Source: Bacteroidales bacterium
GTDB lineage: Bacteria > Bacteroidota > Bacteroidia > Bacteroidales > Tenuifilaceae
NCBI GenBank assembly: GCA_013141385.1
Contig: JABFRB010000014.1
Location: 248,001-312,000, forward strand
Reading direction: 5' to 3'
Length of the DNA: 64,000 nucleotides
Positions 52,213-61,974 of this stretch are shown here, one piece after another. A model generated the notes under the pieces. The model made no database searches and was not told where the DNA came from. It saw nothing but the letters and a program-made list of their open reading frames with translations. Within the stretch, counting starts at the first letter, position 1, and each line of letters begins with the position of its first letter. Made by a program: the position numbers and the translations under genes.

Positions 52213-55200
52213 ATGCATAAAATTGAGATTCATCCGATTCTCGATGTACCTAAAAGAGATACAATTTCTTTCAAATTCGAGGGGAAAGAAATTAAAGGAG
52301 AAAAAGGATTTACTATCGCAGCAGCTTTGCACCAAGCAGGGTTTCCAGTTCACAGTCATAGTATCGAAAATCGTGAACGAAGCCTTGAATGCGGTATAGG
52401 TAAATGCGGTGCCTGCGAAATGTTAGTTGATGGTCAAATTAAGCGTATTTGCATAACCACAGTTGATGGGGTTAAAGAGGTTAGAGAAATCCCAAAGGAA
52501 TACACACCAAGTGTAAAGGCTCCTGACAAAAAGCATTCAACCAAAATCTATAAAACATCTGTAGCAATTATCGGTGCTGGTCCTGCTGGCCTAGCTGCCC
52601 GCGAGATTTTGCTTCAACATGGCATAGAGAATATTGTAGTTGACAACAATTCAACTATAGGTGGACAATTCAATATGCAAACACACCAATTCTTCTTTTT
52701 CGAAAAGGAGAAAAAATTTGGTGGTATGCGTGGATTTGATATCGCAAAAACCTTAGCTGGCGATAATCACGAAGGAATTTTCCTTGATAGTACCGTTTGG
52801 GATATTCTCGAAGGAAAGCGTATTGCAATTAAGAATATTAAGACTGATGAAATATATTTTATTGAAGCAGATCATCTTGTAATTGCCACAGGTGCAGTTC
52901 CTTTCATGCCAACATTCGAAAACGATGATTTACCTGGTGTTTACACCGCTGCTGTTGTTCAAAAAATGATGAATCAAGAATTCACACTTCTTGGTAAAAA
53001 TGTATTAACAGTTGGAGCAGGAAATATAGGTTATCTAACCAGCTACCAGCTAATGCAAGCTGGTGCTAATGTAAAAGCTATTATTGAGGCAATGCCTAAC
53101 GAGGGAGGTTTTCCTGTTCAAGCCAATAGAGTTCGTCGTTTGGGAATTCCTGTTATGCTTAGCAAAATACTAGTAAAAGCACTTCCAAACGAAACCCACA
53201 CGGGAGTTGTTGGTGCTATAATTGCAGATTGCAAAGATTTTAAAGCAATCCCTGGTACTGAGCAAATAGTTGAGGATATCGATGCAATTAATATCTGTAC
53301 AGGTTTAGTTCCCGATGATCAACTATTAATTAAGGGTAACGAGATATTTGGACGTAACTGTTACGGAGCTGGCGATGCAATTCGTATCGGAGAAGGAACA
53401 AGTGCTGTAGTGCGTGGCAAGCAAGTTGCCTACGAAATCCTTCATGAAATGGGCGCACGCTACAATTACGACACATATTTATCCATAAGCAAGGAGTATA
53501 TTGATAGCCAACAACATCCAACTAGAGTAATTGAGCAACCATATAAACCTACTGACGAACGTAAAACAAAAAAACCATTCGTTCAGATTGATTGTCTTTT
53601 TGGTTTCGCATGTAACCCTTGTGAATTTGCATGTCCACATGGTGCAATCACAAAAACATCTACAAGTACTGTTCCTCAGATCGATTTTGAGAAATGTATT
53701 GGCTGTATGGATTGCGTTTACCAATGCCCAGGACTTGCAATCTTTGGATATCACTATGCTAAGGACTGGTTGTTCTTACCAATAGAGTACGCTGCAACTG
53801 AAGGATCTGATGTATTCCTTGTTGATAATAATGGTAAAAAAATTGGTGAAGGCGTAATTGAAAAAATCCTTCGCAAACCCAATAAAACCAATATTGCACG
53901 TGTCAAATCACTGACCATTCATGGTGATGAACTGATTAACGTTCGTGGTTTCGTTGTTAAAACAAACTATCCAGGTCCAGTTAGGTTAACTAAAACAACC
54001 TACAAACCTGTAGAGAAAACCTACGTTTGCCATTGTGATGACGTAAGTATGGATGAAATTCTTGAAACCATTGGTAATCGCAAGTTTATTTCAGCTGATG
54101 AAATTAAGCACACAACCCGTCTTGGAATGGGCGCATGCCGTGGAAAACGCTGTATAAAGCGTCTGAAAACAGCGTTAATCCCTAAAGGAATTCAGATTGT
54201 TGGTGATGCTACTCCTCGTGGACCATTGAGTAATCAAGTGAATATGGGAGAACTCTACCCAAAAGATGTACATCCCACCTATATCACTGGAATTAATGGC
54301 AAAAAGGCAGAAGTAATCAAGGTAAAAAGTCTAATCGCTGGCGGAGGTATTGGAGGTAGTGCCCTCTTCAAATATATGGCAGAAGCAGGAATGGCTCCTG
54401 TTCTTTTAAACTACGGTCGTGGAGCATCGTGGCGTAATATTGCCGGAGGACGAACAGCATTCTCGTTACCCGAGATAGCAGAGATTGCCTCCAAAAGTCA
54501 TGAAATTTTTAAAGAGATTCACAAGTTAAGTTCAATAGATTATCGGCCAATTAATTATGTCAGTTTTGCACATGACGATGCAACCTATAAAGCCTTGGAA
54601 GCATCAATGGCATGGAGTAATGCTCGTATGATTAATCCTAAAGAATACCAAAAAGAGATCTCCCCGTACTTTAATTCTAATCTTAAAACCTATCAAGCAG
54701 CACTCATCACCAAGGATTGCTGGCAAGCAACTCCAGGTAAAACTGTTGATTTACTTCGCAATATTGGAATAAGTAAAGGCGGTGTTGTTAAGGAAGATTG
54801 TGAGTTAATCAGCGTTCATAAGGATGGTAACAAATACATAGTATTGGTTCGTGATCATGACAAGAAATATATCGAGTATCATGCCGATGAGTTTGTAAAT
54901 GCACTTGGCCCAACAGGAGGTAATGTTGCTCGTATGCTTGGCCATGAATTAGGAATATACCCTGTTAAACATCAGGCATTTATTACTCGCAGACTACCAT
55001 GGATGGGTGTTAACGGTGATCCACTAGGAATGCTTATTGACAGGAGAAGGTACAAGGGATTTGTTGCAGTTTACGGACAACAACTTGCTGAAACGGGTCA
55101 GATTATTGGATGTGCTTCACCTGGAACAGATCCTCAAGAGTCTGATAAAAATCTTAAATTTAACTCTGAAGAATTTCTAGAGATTGCTTCCGAAGTTTTT

Positions 55201-55446
55201 GCTAATTGGATCCCAGAATTAAGTTCTGTTGGATTCCAAGCAGTTTGGGCTGGTTACTACGTTGAACCTAGAATGTATATTGATCCAAAGCACGGATTAT
55301 TTCTTGGATTACGTGGTCAAGGATTCATGCTCGGCATGGAATTAGCTAAAATGTATGTTGATGCTTTAACTGGCAAACCAGTTCCTGAATACTTCAAACG
55401 TCTAAATATCGAGGGCGACGGATTACCTGAAAAAGCCTTTAAGTAG
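52213..55446 (+). CDS. Fused HcnABC/sarcosine oxidase-type FAD and Fe-S dehydrogenase
   Basis: The 1077-aa fusion has, in order: a 2Fe-2S domain (LECGIGKCGACEM, about 60-72), an FAD/NAD oxidoreductase (IIGAGPAGLAAREI near 120; VVIATG-like segment), an 8Fe-ferredoxin-like insert with two clusters (CNPCEFACP; CIGCMDCVYQCP, about 465-505), a BFD-type 2Fe-2S domain (YVCHCDDVS ... CRGKRC, about 605-650), and a DAO-type FAD domain (AGGGIGGSALF near 710). Separate proteins with this set are hydrogen cyanide synthase and amino-acid dehydrogenases acting on glycine, proline, hydroxyproline or opines. The ferredoxin suggests electron delivery to ferredoxin or the membrane. Substrate unknown. Confidence 0.85.
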   Translation: MHKIEIHPILDVPKRDTISFKFEGKEIKGEKGFTIAAALHQAGFPVHSHSIENRERSLECGIGKCGACEMLVDGQIKRICITTVDGVKEVREIPKEYTPSVKAPDKKHSTKIYKTSVAIIGAGPAGLAAREILLQHGIENIVVDNNSTIGGQFNMQTHQFFFFEKEKKFGGMRGFDIAKTLAGDNHEGIFLDSTVWDILEGKRIAIKNIKTDEIYFIEADHLVIATGAVPFMPTFENDDLPGVYTAAVVQKMMNQEFTLLGKNVLTVGAGNIGYLTSYQLMQAGANVKAIIEAMPNEGGFPVQANRVRRLGIPVMLSKILVKALPNETHTGVVGAIIADCKDFKAIPGTEQIVEDIDAINICTGLVPDDQLLIKGNEIFGRNCYGAGDAIRIGEGTSAVVRGKQVAYEILHEMGARYNYDTYLSISKEYIDSQQHPTRVIEQPYKPTDERKTKKPFVQIDCLFGFACNPCEFACPHGAITKTSTSTVPQIDFEKCIGCMDCVYQCPGLAIFGYHYAKDWLFLPIEYAATEGSDVFLVDNNGKKIGEGVIEKILRKPNKTNIARVKSLTIHGDELINVRGFVVKTNYPGPVRLTKTTYKPVEKTYVCHCDDVSMDEILETIGNRKFISADEIKHTTRLGMGACRGKRCIKRLKTALIPKGIQIVGDATPRGPLSNQVNMGELYPKDVHPTYITGINGKKAEVIKVKSLIAGGGIGGSALFKYMAEAGMAPVLLNYGRGASWRNIAGGRTAFSLPEIAEIASKSHEIFKEIHKLSSIDYRPINYVSFAHDDATYKALEASMAWSNARMINPKEYQKEISPYFNSNLKTYQAALITKDCWQATPGKTVDLLRNIGISKGGVVKEDCELISVHKDGNKYIVLVRDHDKKYIEYHADEFVNALGPTGGNVARMLGHELGIYPVKHQAFITRRLPWMGVNGDPLGMLIDRRRYKGFVAVYGQQLAETGQIIGCASPGTDPQESDKNLKFNSEEFLEIASEVFANWIPELSSVGFQAVWAGYYVEPRMYIDPKHGLFLGLRGQGFMLGMELAKMYVDALTGKPVPEYFKRLNIEGDGLPEKAFK

Positions 55447-55466
55447 ACTTTTATAAAATATTTTAC

Positions 55467-55498
55467 AAAATCCTGAAAATTAGTTTTTTCAGGATTTT
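55467..55498 (+). terminator. Intrinsic terminator of the fused dehydrogenase
   Basis: A 13-bp stem (AAAATCCTGAAAA 55467-55479 with 55486-55498) with flanking T runs lies 21 bases past the stop codon. Confidence 0.75.
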
Positions 55499-55562
55499 AT
55501 TTTTATAATTGTTTTAATAACTAAACCTAAAATTAAATGCAATATGAAAAACAAAAACTAAA

Positions 55563-55736
55563 TTGGAGTTATTATTTTACCTACTAATAATCACTCTAAG
55601 TATTTTGGTTGTTTTTTCTTCTAGAATTGCAATTAATCCATCTGATGCTGGATTCTGGATGATTCTAGCTTTTGGGATGTCATTAGGTGTTGCTTTGACA
55701 AGAACAATTCTTTGGTATAAAGAAAGAACTAAGTAA
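55563..55736 (+). CDS. Small two-helix membrane protein without an ATG start
   Basis: A 57-codon frame begins at TTG 55563 and ends at TAA 55734-55736. It reads as two membrane helices (ELLFYLLIITLSILVVF and FWMILAFGMSLGVALTRTI), joined by SSRIAINPSDAG and closed by WYKERTK, a normal layout for a small membrane protein. An ATG at 55544 lies in another frame and stops after five codons. A one-base change in the A-rich run between them would join the two, so either TTG is used or the gene has a frameshift. No family recognised. The rest of 55499-55949 shows nothing. Confidence 0.5.
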   Translation: MELLFYLLIITLSILVVFSSRIAINPSDAGFWMILAFGMSLGVALTRTILWYKERTK

Positions 55737-55949
55737 TAGTTCTATTTAAAGAACTCAAACATAGAAATGTACTAAGGAGTTATCTTAATCAAAAAAACAT
55801 TTGACTTTTTGATTTAAAAAGGCTTTGCTTTAAATAACGTAAAACTTTGTTATACAAAAAGAGTTATTTCCTTTTGGTTTTAACTTTATTACTTATTGGC
55901 TGATTGATTAAACTTTTGATTATTTTTACTGTTAGATAAAAAAACTACT

Positions 55950-56372
55950 ATGGAAAAAGTTACAATACATGCCGATTGGCAAAACGGAATGATGTTTGAG
56001 ACTGAATTAAATGGTCATAAACTAATAATGGATGCAGCCGAAAATGTAGGTGGAACCAACCAAGGCCCACGTCCAAAACCACTGATGCTTGCAGCACTTG
56101 CAGGTTGCACTGGAATGGATGTTGTATCAATCCTAAATAAGATGAGGGTGGAAGTTACAAAGTTTAGGGTCTGGGTGGAAGCACAACAAACTGAAGAGCA
56201 CCCCAAACATTATGCTGAAATAAAGCTAATCTATGAGTTTACGGGTAAAGATTTACCATTGGATAAATTAGAGAAGGCCGTTAGCCTTTCAGAAGAGCAT
56301 TACTGCGGAGTAAACGCAGTTTATAAAAAAGCTATGAAGGTTACCTATGAAATAAGAGTGAATAAAGACTAA
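55950..56372 (+). CDS. OsmC-family peroxiredoxin-like protein
   Basis: The 140-aa protein has a typical OsmC/Ohr layout: GGTNQGPRPKPLMLAALAGCTGMDVVSILNKMR with the first Cys, and EEHYCGVNAVYKKA with the second. Family members reduce organic hydroperoxides with these two cysteines; the general OsmC subgroup fits better than Ohr. A terminator follows it. Confidence 0.9.
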   Translation: MEKVTIHADWQNGMMFETELNGHKLIMDAAENVGGTNQGPRPKPLMLAALAGCTGMDVVSILNKMRVEVTKFRVWVEAQQTEEHPKHYAEIKLIYEFTGKDLPLDKLEKAVSLSEEHYCGVNAVYKKAMKVTYEIRVNKD

Positions 56373-56401
56373 GTAGATATTGAGAAGGCATATTAAATAA
56401 G

Positions 56402-56435
56402 AACACCCTCAGAAAATTCCTTGAGGGTATTTTTA
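56402..56435 (+). terminator. Intrinsic terminator of the OsmC gene
   Basis: ACCCTCA (56405-56411) pairs with TGAGGGT (56422-56428), followed by ATTTTTATTTTT. It starts 30 bases after the OsmC stop. Confidence 0.75.
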
Positions 56436-56598
56436 TTTTTCTATATTATCTAAATAATTTACTTTATAATAACAATTGAATATAAAATATTAGAATAAAA
56501 TAACATATTAACCTGCCTTTTAAAGAAAAATATTCACACAAAATAAGATGCAACTATTAGTTATTATATTGACGCACTTTATTTAAATAACCAAAGTT

Positions 56599-59500
56599 AT
56601 GATAAAAAAATATTTATCGATCTTTCTGTTGATTTTTGGTGCCATCCAATCAATAATTTCAAGTCCTGCTTACCCAAAAGCAATTAAATTTACTCAACCT
56701 GATGGAACAACAATTACCATCATGTTAAAGGGTGATGAGCGTACAAAGTGGGCAGTTACTTCCGATGGGTATACGCTTCTATCAAACTCAACTGGTTATT
56801 TTGAATATGCTACTAACAATAGACAAGGTGATTTAGTCCCATCTGGAGTTGTGGCTAAAAACATTGAAAACAGGACAGCTGTGGACAAATTGTTTTTATC
56901 TAAAATAACAAAAGGAATTTCCTATTCAAAAGAACAACTTCGAATGCTTCGAAGTATTAGTAATATAAAGAGAAGCGAGGCAAGAAAAGCATTTCCAACA
57001 ACAGGAAATCGTAAACTCATTTGCATACTAATGGGGTTTAAGGACAAGCCATTCTCTAAAACGCAAGCTGATTTTGACAATCTATTTAACCAAGTAAATT
57101 ATACGGTCAATGGTGCAACTGGTAGTGTTAAGGATTACTATCTAGAAAACTCATATAACAAGTTTAACCTAACCGTTACAGTTGCGGGATCTTATACAGC
57201 CAGTCAAAACATGTCTTACTATGGTGCTAACGATGCAAATGGTTATGACGTTAAACCAGACGTATTGGTAACAGAAGCAGTTACTCTAGCTGACCCCGAT
57301 GTAAATTTTGCCGATTTTGACAACGACAACGATGGTAATGTTGATGGGGTTTATGTTATATATGCTGGTTACGGCGAGGAAGCAGGTGCTCCAGCAAATA
57401 CAATTTGGGCTCACGCTTGGGAAATACCAGCAACAACACTTGACGGTAAAGTAATCACCAGCTATTCGTGCTCTGCTGAACTAGAAGGAACATCCGGTTC
57501 CACAATGACCGCCATTGGTGTAATTTGTCATGAATTTGGACATGTGCTTGGTTCGCCTGATTACTACGATACAGATTACGATACAGGGGGACAGTACGAA
57601 GGTACTGGCTATTGGGATCTAATGGCTGCTGGTTCATGGAATAACAATGGCGTAACCCCCGCTCACCATAATGCTTATACAAAAGTAATGGTTTATGGAT
57701 GGGGAACAGCAACAACACTAATAAATGGAACAACAATTACAATACCATCGTCTAAAACAGATGAAAATGCTTTCTACCGTATAAATACGGCAACTGCAAA
57801 TGAGTATTATCTGATAGAAAACCGTCAACAAACAGCCTTTGATACCTCAACCCCTGGGCATGGTCTATTAATTTTCCATATAAATAAGGATATTGATGCT
57901 CACTATAGCAATAACGATATCAATGCAAAAACACCTCAATTGATGTATCCAGTTTGCGCATCGGCAACCACAAACCCAGGTTCGACTGCAACTTCTTACG
58001 GAAGCATCAATACCGGAGGATGTCCTTTTCCTGGAACAACTAGCAAGAACTCATTTACCGATGCAACCACTCCTTCCATGAAATCATGGTTGGGCGAAGC
58101 AACAAACAAGCCTATTACAAATATCACAGAAAACACAGGTACAGGAGTAATAACCTTTGATTTTGATGGTGGAAATACTGGAAATCCAACAGGGTTTACT
58201 GCAACTCCTATAAGTAGTTCACAAATTGATCTCACTTGGTCCAAATCAGAAAATAGAGATGTTGTTATTGCTTACTCCTCAACATCGACCTTTGGTTCTC
58301 TCATTGATGGAACAGAATATACAGCAGGACAATCCATTACCGGTGGTGGCACCGTTCTTTTTTCTGGAGACGCTTCTGTTTTTTCTCATACTGGATTGAA
58401 TAGTAATACAACTTACTTCTACAAGGCTTGGACTAAACTAACCTCTTCAACATACTCATTAGGAACAATTACTCAAGAAAAAACGGCATGTACAGGAATT
58501 GTCTCTCTCCCTCTTTTTGAGGATTTCAATACAGGAACATTATCTGGATGTTGGTCAATTACTGATAATCAAGGAAATGGACAGATATGGCAGGTTGGTA
58601 ACATTACCAATGGGTTAGCTGGTACTTATATCTATTTAAACTCCGATGGATTTGGTTCAGGCAATACTCAAAATGCTGATTTGGTAAGCCCTGCCATAGA
58701 TATGACAAGCATAAGTTCAGCAACCATAACATTTAAACATTACTTTAAAGTTGAAGCAGGCGAAACTGCAACTTTTTCTTATAGCATTGATAATGGTGCA
58801 AATTGGACCCAAATTGACCAGTGGACAACCACAATTTCAAATCCATCCAACTATAAAAAAATATTAACTAGTATTGCCAACCAATCATCGGTTAAGTTTA
58901 AGTGGAATTATACAGGAACTTATGGCTGGTACTGGTGTTTAGATGATATAAGTATTGCTGAAACAACTGCTGCTGATACTATCGCTGATTTCAAAGCGGA
59001 ACCAACAACTGTTATTATTGATGCCACAACAACATTTACTGACTTATCGAGTGGTATAGTAACTTCTTGGGCTTGGGATTTTGGTAGCGGAGCAACACCT
59101 GCAACGGCAACAACAGCGGGTCCCCATACAGTTTCCTATTCAACAGCAGGAAAGAAAACTGTAACGTTAACCATTAATGGAAGCGTAATCGAAACAAAAA
59201 CAGATTATATAACCGTTGTAGATCCAAATGCTCCAGTTGTTATAGTTGGTTGGAACTTTGAGGACAGTGATGATACAGCAGATGATGGAATTTCTGCCAA
59301 CTCTTCAAAAACAATTACAACAAACTCCACAGGAACAATTTCATACACCACTGGAAGTGGTGGTACTGGCACTTATACAATAACTAATTCTGGCTGGGAC
59401 AATGGAAACGCTTCTAAGGCATGGCAAACAGAATTTAGTACAATGGGCTTTAATAACATTACATTATCATCGAAACAAAAAAGTTCAAATACTGGCCCTA

Positions 59501-61590
59501 AAGAGTTTAAAATTCAGTACAAAACATCAGGAGCAACTTGGATTGATGTTCCTTCAAGCAACATTACACTTGCTAATGATGCTTTTGTTTCTGGTGTTTT
59601 AACAAATCTTGCTTTACCTACTGATGCTGCAAACCAACCATCAGTTTCATTACGCTGGGTTATGAGAAGCAATCTTCAGGTAGGTTCAGGTAGCGTTGCA
59701 TCTGGCGGAACTAGCCGAATTGACGATATTGTTGTTAATGGTAAAATAATCGTACCCCCAGTACAGTATACACTTACAGTTGCAAAAATAGGGAATGGAA
59801 CTGTTACCCCCACCGTTGGTGATCATAGCTACGATACTGGCACTTCAGTTACCCTTACTGCTACTCCTGACCAAGGTTGGCAATTCGATAAGTGGGAGAT
59901 TAATGGAAATACGGTAAACTTGGCTTCTACTCAAATTACCATTAATGCTAATACTACGGCAACCGCAACATTCTCGGCAATTCCAACCTATAAACTTACC
60001 GTTTCGCACGTTGGGAATGGTACTGTTTCTCCTGTTGATGGAGAATCGACCCACAATGCGGGTGAATCAGTTACCCTTACTGCTACCCCTGACCAAGGTT
60101 GGCAATTTGATAAGTGGGAGATTAATGGAAATACTGTAAACTCGGCTTCTACTCAAATTACCATTAATGCCAATACTACCGCAACAGCAACATTCTCGGC
60201 AATTCCAACCTACAAACTCACCGTTTCTCATGTTGGGAATGGAACTGTTTCTCCAGTTGATGGTGAATCAACCCACAATGCTGGTGAATCAGTTACCCTT
60301 ACCGCTACACCTGACCAAGGTTGGCAGTTCGATAAGTGGGAGATTAACGGAAATATAATAAACACGGCATCTACACAAATCACCATTAATGCCATAACTA
60401 CAGCAACGGCAACATTCTCATTAATTCCAGTAATAACCTACAAACTCACAGTTTCTCATGTTGGGAATGGCACTGTTTCTCCAGTTGATGGTGAATCAAC
60501 CCACAATGCGGGTGAATCAGTTACCCTTACCGCTACACCAGACCAAGGTTGGCAATTCGATAAGTGGGAAATTAACGGAAATACGGTGAACTCGGCCTCT
60601 ACACAAATTACCATTAATGCTAATACCACGGCAACGGCAACATTCTCATTAATTCCAGCAACAACCTATAAACTTACGGTTTCTCACATTGGGAATGGTA
60701 CTGTTTCTCCTGTAGATGGTGAATCAACCCACAATGCAGGTGAATCAGTTACCCTTACAGCAACTCCCGATAACGGTTGGCAGTTCGATAAGTGGGAGAT
60801 TAATGGGAATACAGTAAACTCTGCGTCTACTCAAATTACCATCAATGCTAATACCACTGCAACGGCAACATTCTCATTAATTCCAGCAACAACCTATAAA
60901 CTTACGGTTTCTCACATTGGGAATGGAACTATTTCTCCTGTTGATGGTGAGTCAACTCATAATGAGGGCGAATCGGTTACCCTTACAGCAACTCCTGACC
61001 AAGGTTGGCAGTTCGATAAGTGGGAGATCAATGGAAATACGGTAAACTCTGCGTCAACTCAAATTACCATTAACGCAAATACAACTGCGGCAGCAACGTT
61101 CTCATTAATTCCAGTAACAACTTACAAACTCACTGTTTCGCACGTTGGGAATGGCACTGTTTCCCCTGTTGATGGTGAATCGACATATAATGCAGGCGAA
61201 TCGGTTACTCTTACGGCAACTCCTGACCAAGGTTGGAAATTTGATAAATGGGAGATTAACGGCATTATGATAAGTAATGCTTCTACTCAAATAACTATGA
61301 ACACCAATATTACGGCAACGGCAACGTTCACAATTATTAGCAGTGTTGATATTGTTGATAATAGCGTAAAAACTTATCCAAACCCAACTAACTCTTTAAT
61401 TAATGTTGAAAGCAGAAATATTATAAAAAACATCCAAGTATTAGATCTAACAGGTAAAATTCTATTTACCTCAGATTTAATATTAAAAACAACAACAATT
61501 GATTTATCGAATTTACCTATTGGTATCTATTTAATAAGAGCTGTTATTTCAGATAATACAATTAAGGTGATTAAAGTATCAAAACGATAA
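56599..61590 (+). CDS. Secreted M6-family metalloprotease with seven C-terminal repeats and T9SS domain
   Basis: The 1663-aa protein has a signal peptide and an M6-type prodomain (IKFTQPDGTTITIMLKGDE). The zinc protease domain follows, with VICHEFGHVLGSPDYYDTD (HExxH near 310) and GTGYWDLMAAGSWN. Then come a fibronectin-like part, a MAM-like part (LPLFEDFNTGTLSGCW), a PKD domain (SSGIVTSWAWDFGSG), and another jelly-roll part. Seven InlB-B-type repeats of about 71-75 residues (about 1056-1577, each TLTATPDQGWQFDKWEING) precede a type A T9SS C-terminal domain. It should be secreted and degrade extracellular protein. Confidence 0.92.
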   Translation: MIKKYLSIFLLIFGAIQSIISSPAYPKAIKFTQPDGTTITIMLKGDERTKWAVTSDGYTLLSNSTGYFEYATNNRQGDLVPSGVVAKNIENRTAVDKLFLSKITKGISYSKEQLRMLRSISNIKRSEARKAFPTTGNRKLICILMGFKDKPFSKTQADFDNLFNQVNYTVNGATGSVKDYYLENSYNKFNLTVTVAGSYTASQNMSYYGANDANGYDVKPDVLVTEAVTLADPDVNFADFDNDNDGNVDGVYVIYAGYGEEAGAPANTIWAHAWEIPATTLDGKVITSYSCSAELEGTSGSTMTAIGVICHEFGHVLGSPDYYDTDYDTGGQYEGTGYWDLMAAGSWNNNGVTPAHHNAYTKVMVYGWGTATTLINGTTITIPSSKTDENAFYRINTATANEYYLIENRQQTAFDTSTPGHGLLIFHINKDIDAHYSNNDINAKTPQLMYPVCASATTNPGSTATSYGSINTGGCPFPGTTSKNSFTDATTPSMKSWLGEATNKPITNITENTGTGVITFDFDGGNTGNPTGFTATPISSSQIDLTWSKSENRDVVIAYSSTSTFGSLIDGTEYTAGQSITGGGTVLFSGDASVFSHTGLNSNTTYFYKAWTKLTSSTYSLGTITQEKTACTGIVSLPLFEDFNTGTLSGCWSITDNQGNGQIWQVGNITNGLAGTYIYLNSDGFGSGNTQNADLVSPAIDMTSISSATITFKHYFKVEAGETATFSYSIDNGANWTQIDQWTTTISNPSNYKKILTSIANQSSVKFKWNYTGTYGWYWCLDDISIAETTAADTIADFKAEPTTVIIDATTTFTDLSSGIVTSWAWDFGSGATPATATTAGPHTVSYSTAGKKTVTLTINGSVIETKTDYITVVDPNAPVVIVGWNFEDSDDTADDGISANSSKTITTNSTGTISYTTGSGGTGTYTITNSGWDNGNASKAWQTEFSTMGFNNITLSSKQKSSNTGPKEFKIQYKTSGATWIDVPSSNITLANDAFVSGVLTNLALPTDAANQPSVSLRWVMRSNLQVGSGSVASGGTSRIDDIVVNGKIIVPPVQYTLTVAKIGNGTVTPTVGDHSYDTGTSVTLTATPDQGWQFDKWEINGNTVNLASTQITINANTTATATFSAIPTYKLTVSHVGNGTVSPVDGESTHNAGESVTLTATPDQGWQFDKWEINGNTVNSASTQITINANTTATATFSAIPTYKLTVSHVGNGTVSPVDGESTHNAGESVTLTATPDQGWQFDKWEINGNIINTASTQITINAITTATATFSLIPVITYKLTVSHVGNGTVSPVDGESTHNAGESVTLTATPDQGWQFDKWEINGNTVNSASTQITINANTTATATFSLIPATTYKLTVSHIGNGTVSPVDGESTHNAGESVTLTATPDNGWQFDKWEINGNTVNSASTQITINANTTATATFSLIPATTYKLTVSHIGNGTISPVDGESTHNEGESVTLTATPDQGWQFDKWEINGNTVNSASTQITINANTTAAATFSLIPVTTYKLTVSHVGNGTVSPVDGESTYNAGESVTLTATPDQGWKFDKWEINGIMISNASTQITMNTNITATATFTIISSVDIVDNSVKTYPNPTNSLINVESRNIIKNIQVLDLTGKILFTSDLILKTTTIDLSNLPIGIYLIRAVISDNTIKVIKVSKR
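59765..61330 (+). repeat. Seven in-frame tandem repeats of about 213-225 bp in the protease gene
   Basis: Seven units encode InlB-B-like domains with very similar DNA (for example GACCAAGGTTGGCAATTCGA recurring). Units 2-7 begin TACAAACTCAC-like and share VSPVDGEST. Repeat number could change by recombination without breaking the frame. Confidence 0.85.
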
Positions 61591-61611
61591 ACTTAAATCA
61601 AGTTAGAGAAA

Positions 61612-61640
61612 GATGCCTGAGGTTCAGGCATCCTTTTTTA
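61612..61640 (+). terminator. Intrinsic terminator of the protease gene
   Basis: GATGCCTGA (61612-61620) pairs perfectly with TCAGGCATC (61624-61632), with a 3-base loop, then T6. It lies 22 bases past the stop. Confidence 0.85.
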
Positions 61641-61707
61641 AACCAAACGCTATAAGAGTTTATTAAAAAAGGTTTCACCTTAAACCCGAATCAATATCTT
61701 AACTTTT

Positions 61708-61738
61708 TTTGTTTTTTAATAACCATTAACTACATTGC
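61708..61738 (+). promoter_or_regulatory. Candidate promoter of the asnA leader transcript
   Basis: TTTG at 61708-61711 and TACATTGC at 61731-61738 are separated by 19 bases. This resembles TTTG-N19-TAnnTTTG, with an imperfect -7. A start near 61745 would give a very short 5' end before the first leader peptide. Confidence 0.4.
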
Positions 61739-61756
61739 ACCACAATTGAAGCAGAA

Positions 61757-61837
61757 ATGATGTACCAAACCAACAATAATCTTTCTAATAATAATACTAC
61801 CAATAATAATTGGAAGTACTGGGAAGGTATTGTTTGA
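61757..61837 (+). CDS. Asn-rich leader peptide 1 of asnA (26 aa)
   Basis: ATG at 61757 (a second at 61760) opens a 26-residue peptide with nine Asn codons in three triple runs (QTNNNLS, NNNTTNNN), then WKYWEGIV and TGA. The density of Asn codons, the position before asparagine synthetase and the terminator right after it mark it as a regulatory leader and not a functional protein. Ribosomes lacking Asn-tRNA would stall in the runs. Confidence 0.82.
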   Translation: MMYQTNNNLSNNNTTNNNWKYWEGIV

Positions 61838-61896
61838 TAGGTAAAACCATAAAACTCAAATAAAACCTTCCCAAAACTGGGGAGGTTTTTTGTTTT
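61820..61896 (+). promoter_or_regulatory. Attenuator 1 of asnA (antiterminator/terminator)
   Basis: The terminator is AAAACCTTCCC (61862-61872) pairing with GGGGAGGTTTT (61879-61889), then TTTGTTTT. The antiterminator is TGGGAAGGT (61820-61828), within the last codons of leader 1. It pairs perfectly over 9 bp with ACCTTCCCA (61865-61873), the 5' arm of the terminator. A ribosome finishing the leader covers 61820-61828 and lets the terminator form; a ribosome stalled at Asn codons leaves it free to block the terminator. Confidence 0.82.
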
Positions 61897-61911
61897 ATAC
61901 CATATTTAATA

Positions 61912-61974
61912 ATGAGCCAAAACTCGAATAATAATAACAATAACCGTCCACCACCCATCGGGAATGGTTTGTAA
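61912..61974 (+). CDS. Asn-rich leader peptide 2 of asnA (20 aa)
   Basis: ATG 61912 opens a 20-residue peptide MSQNSNNNNNNRPPPIGNGL ending TAA at 61972-61974. It has six consecutive Asn codons and eight Asn in all, then a PPP run that could itself slow ribosomes. It has its own hairpin set directly downstream, so it duplicates the logic of leader 1 with different sequence. Confidence 0.82.
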   Translation: MSQNSNNNNNNRPPPIGNGL

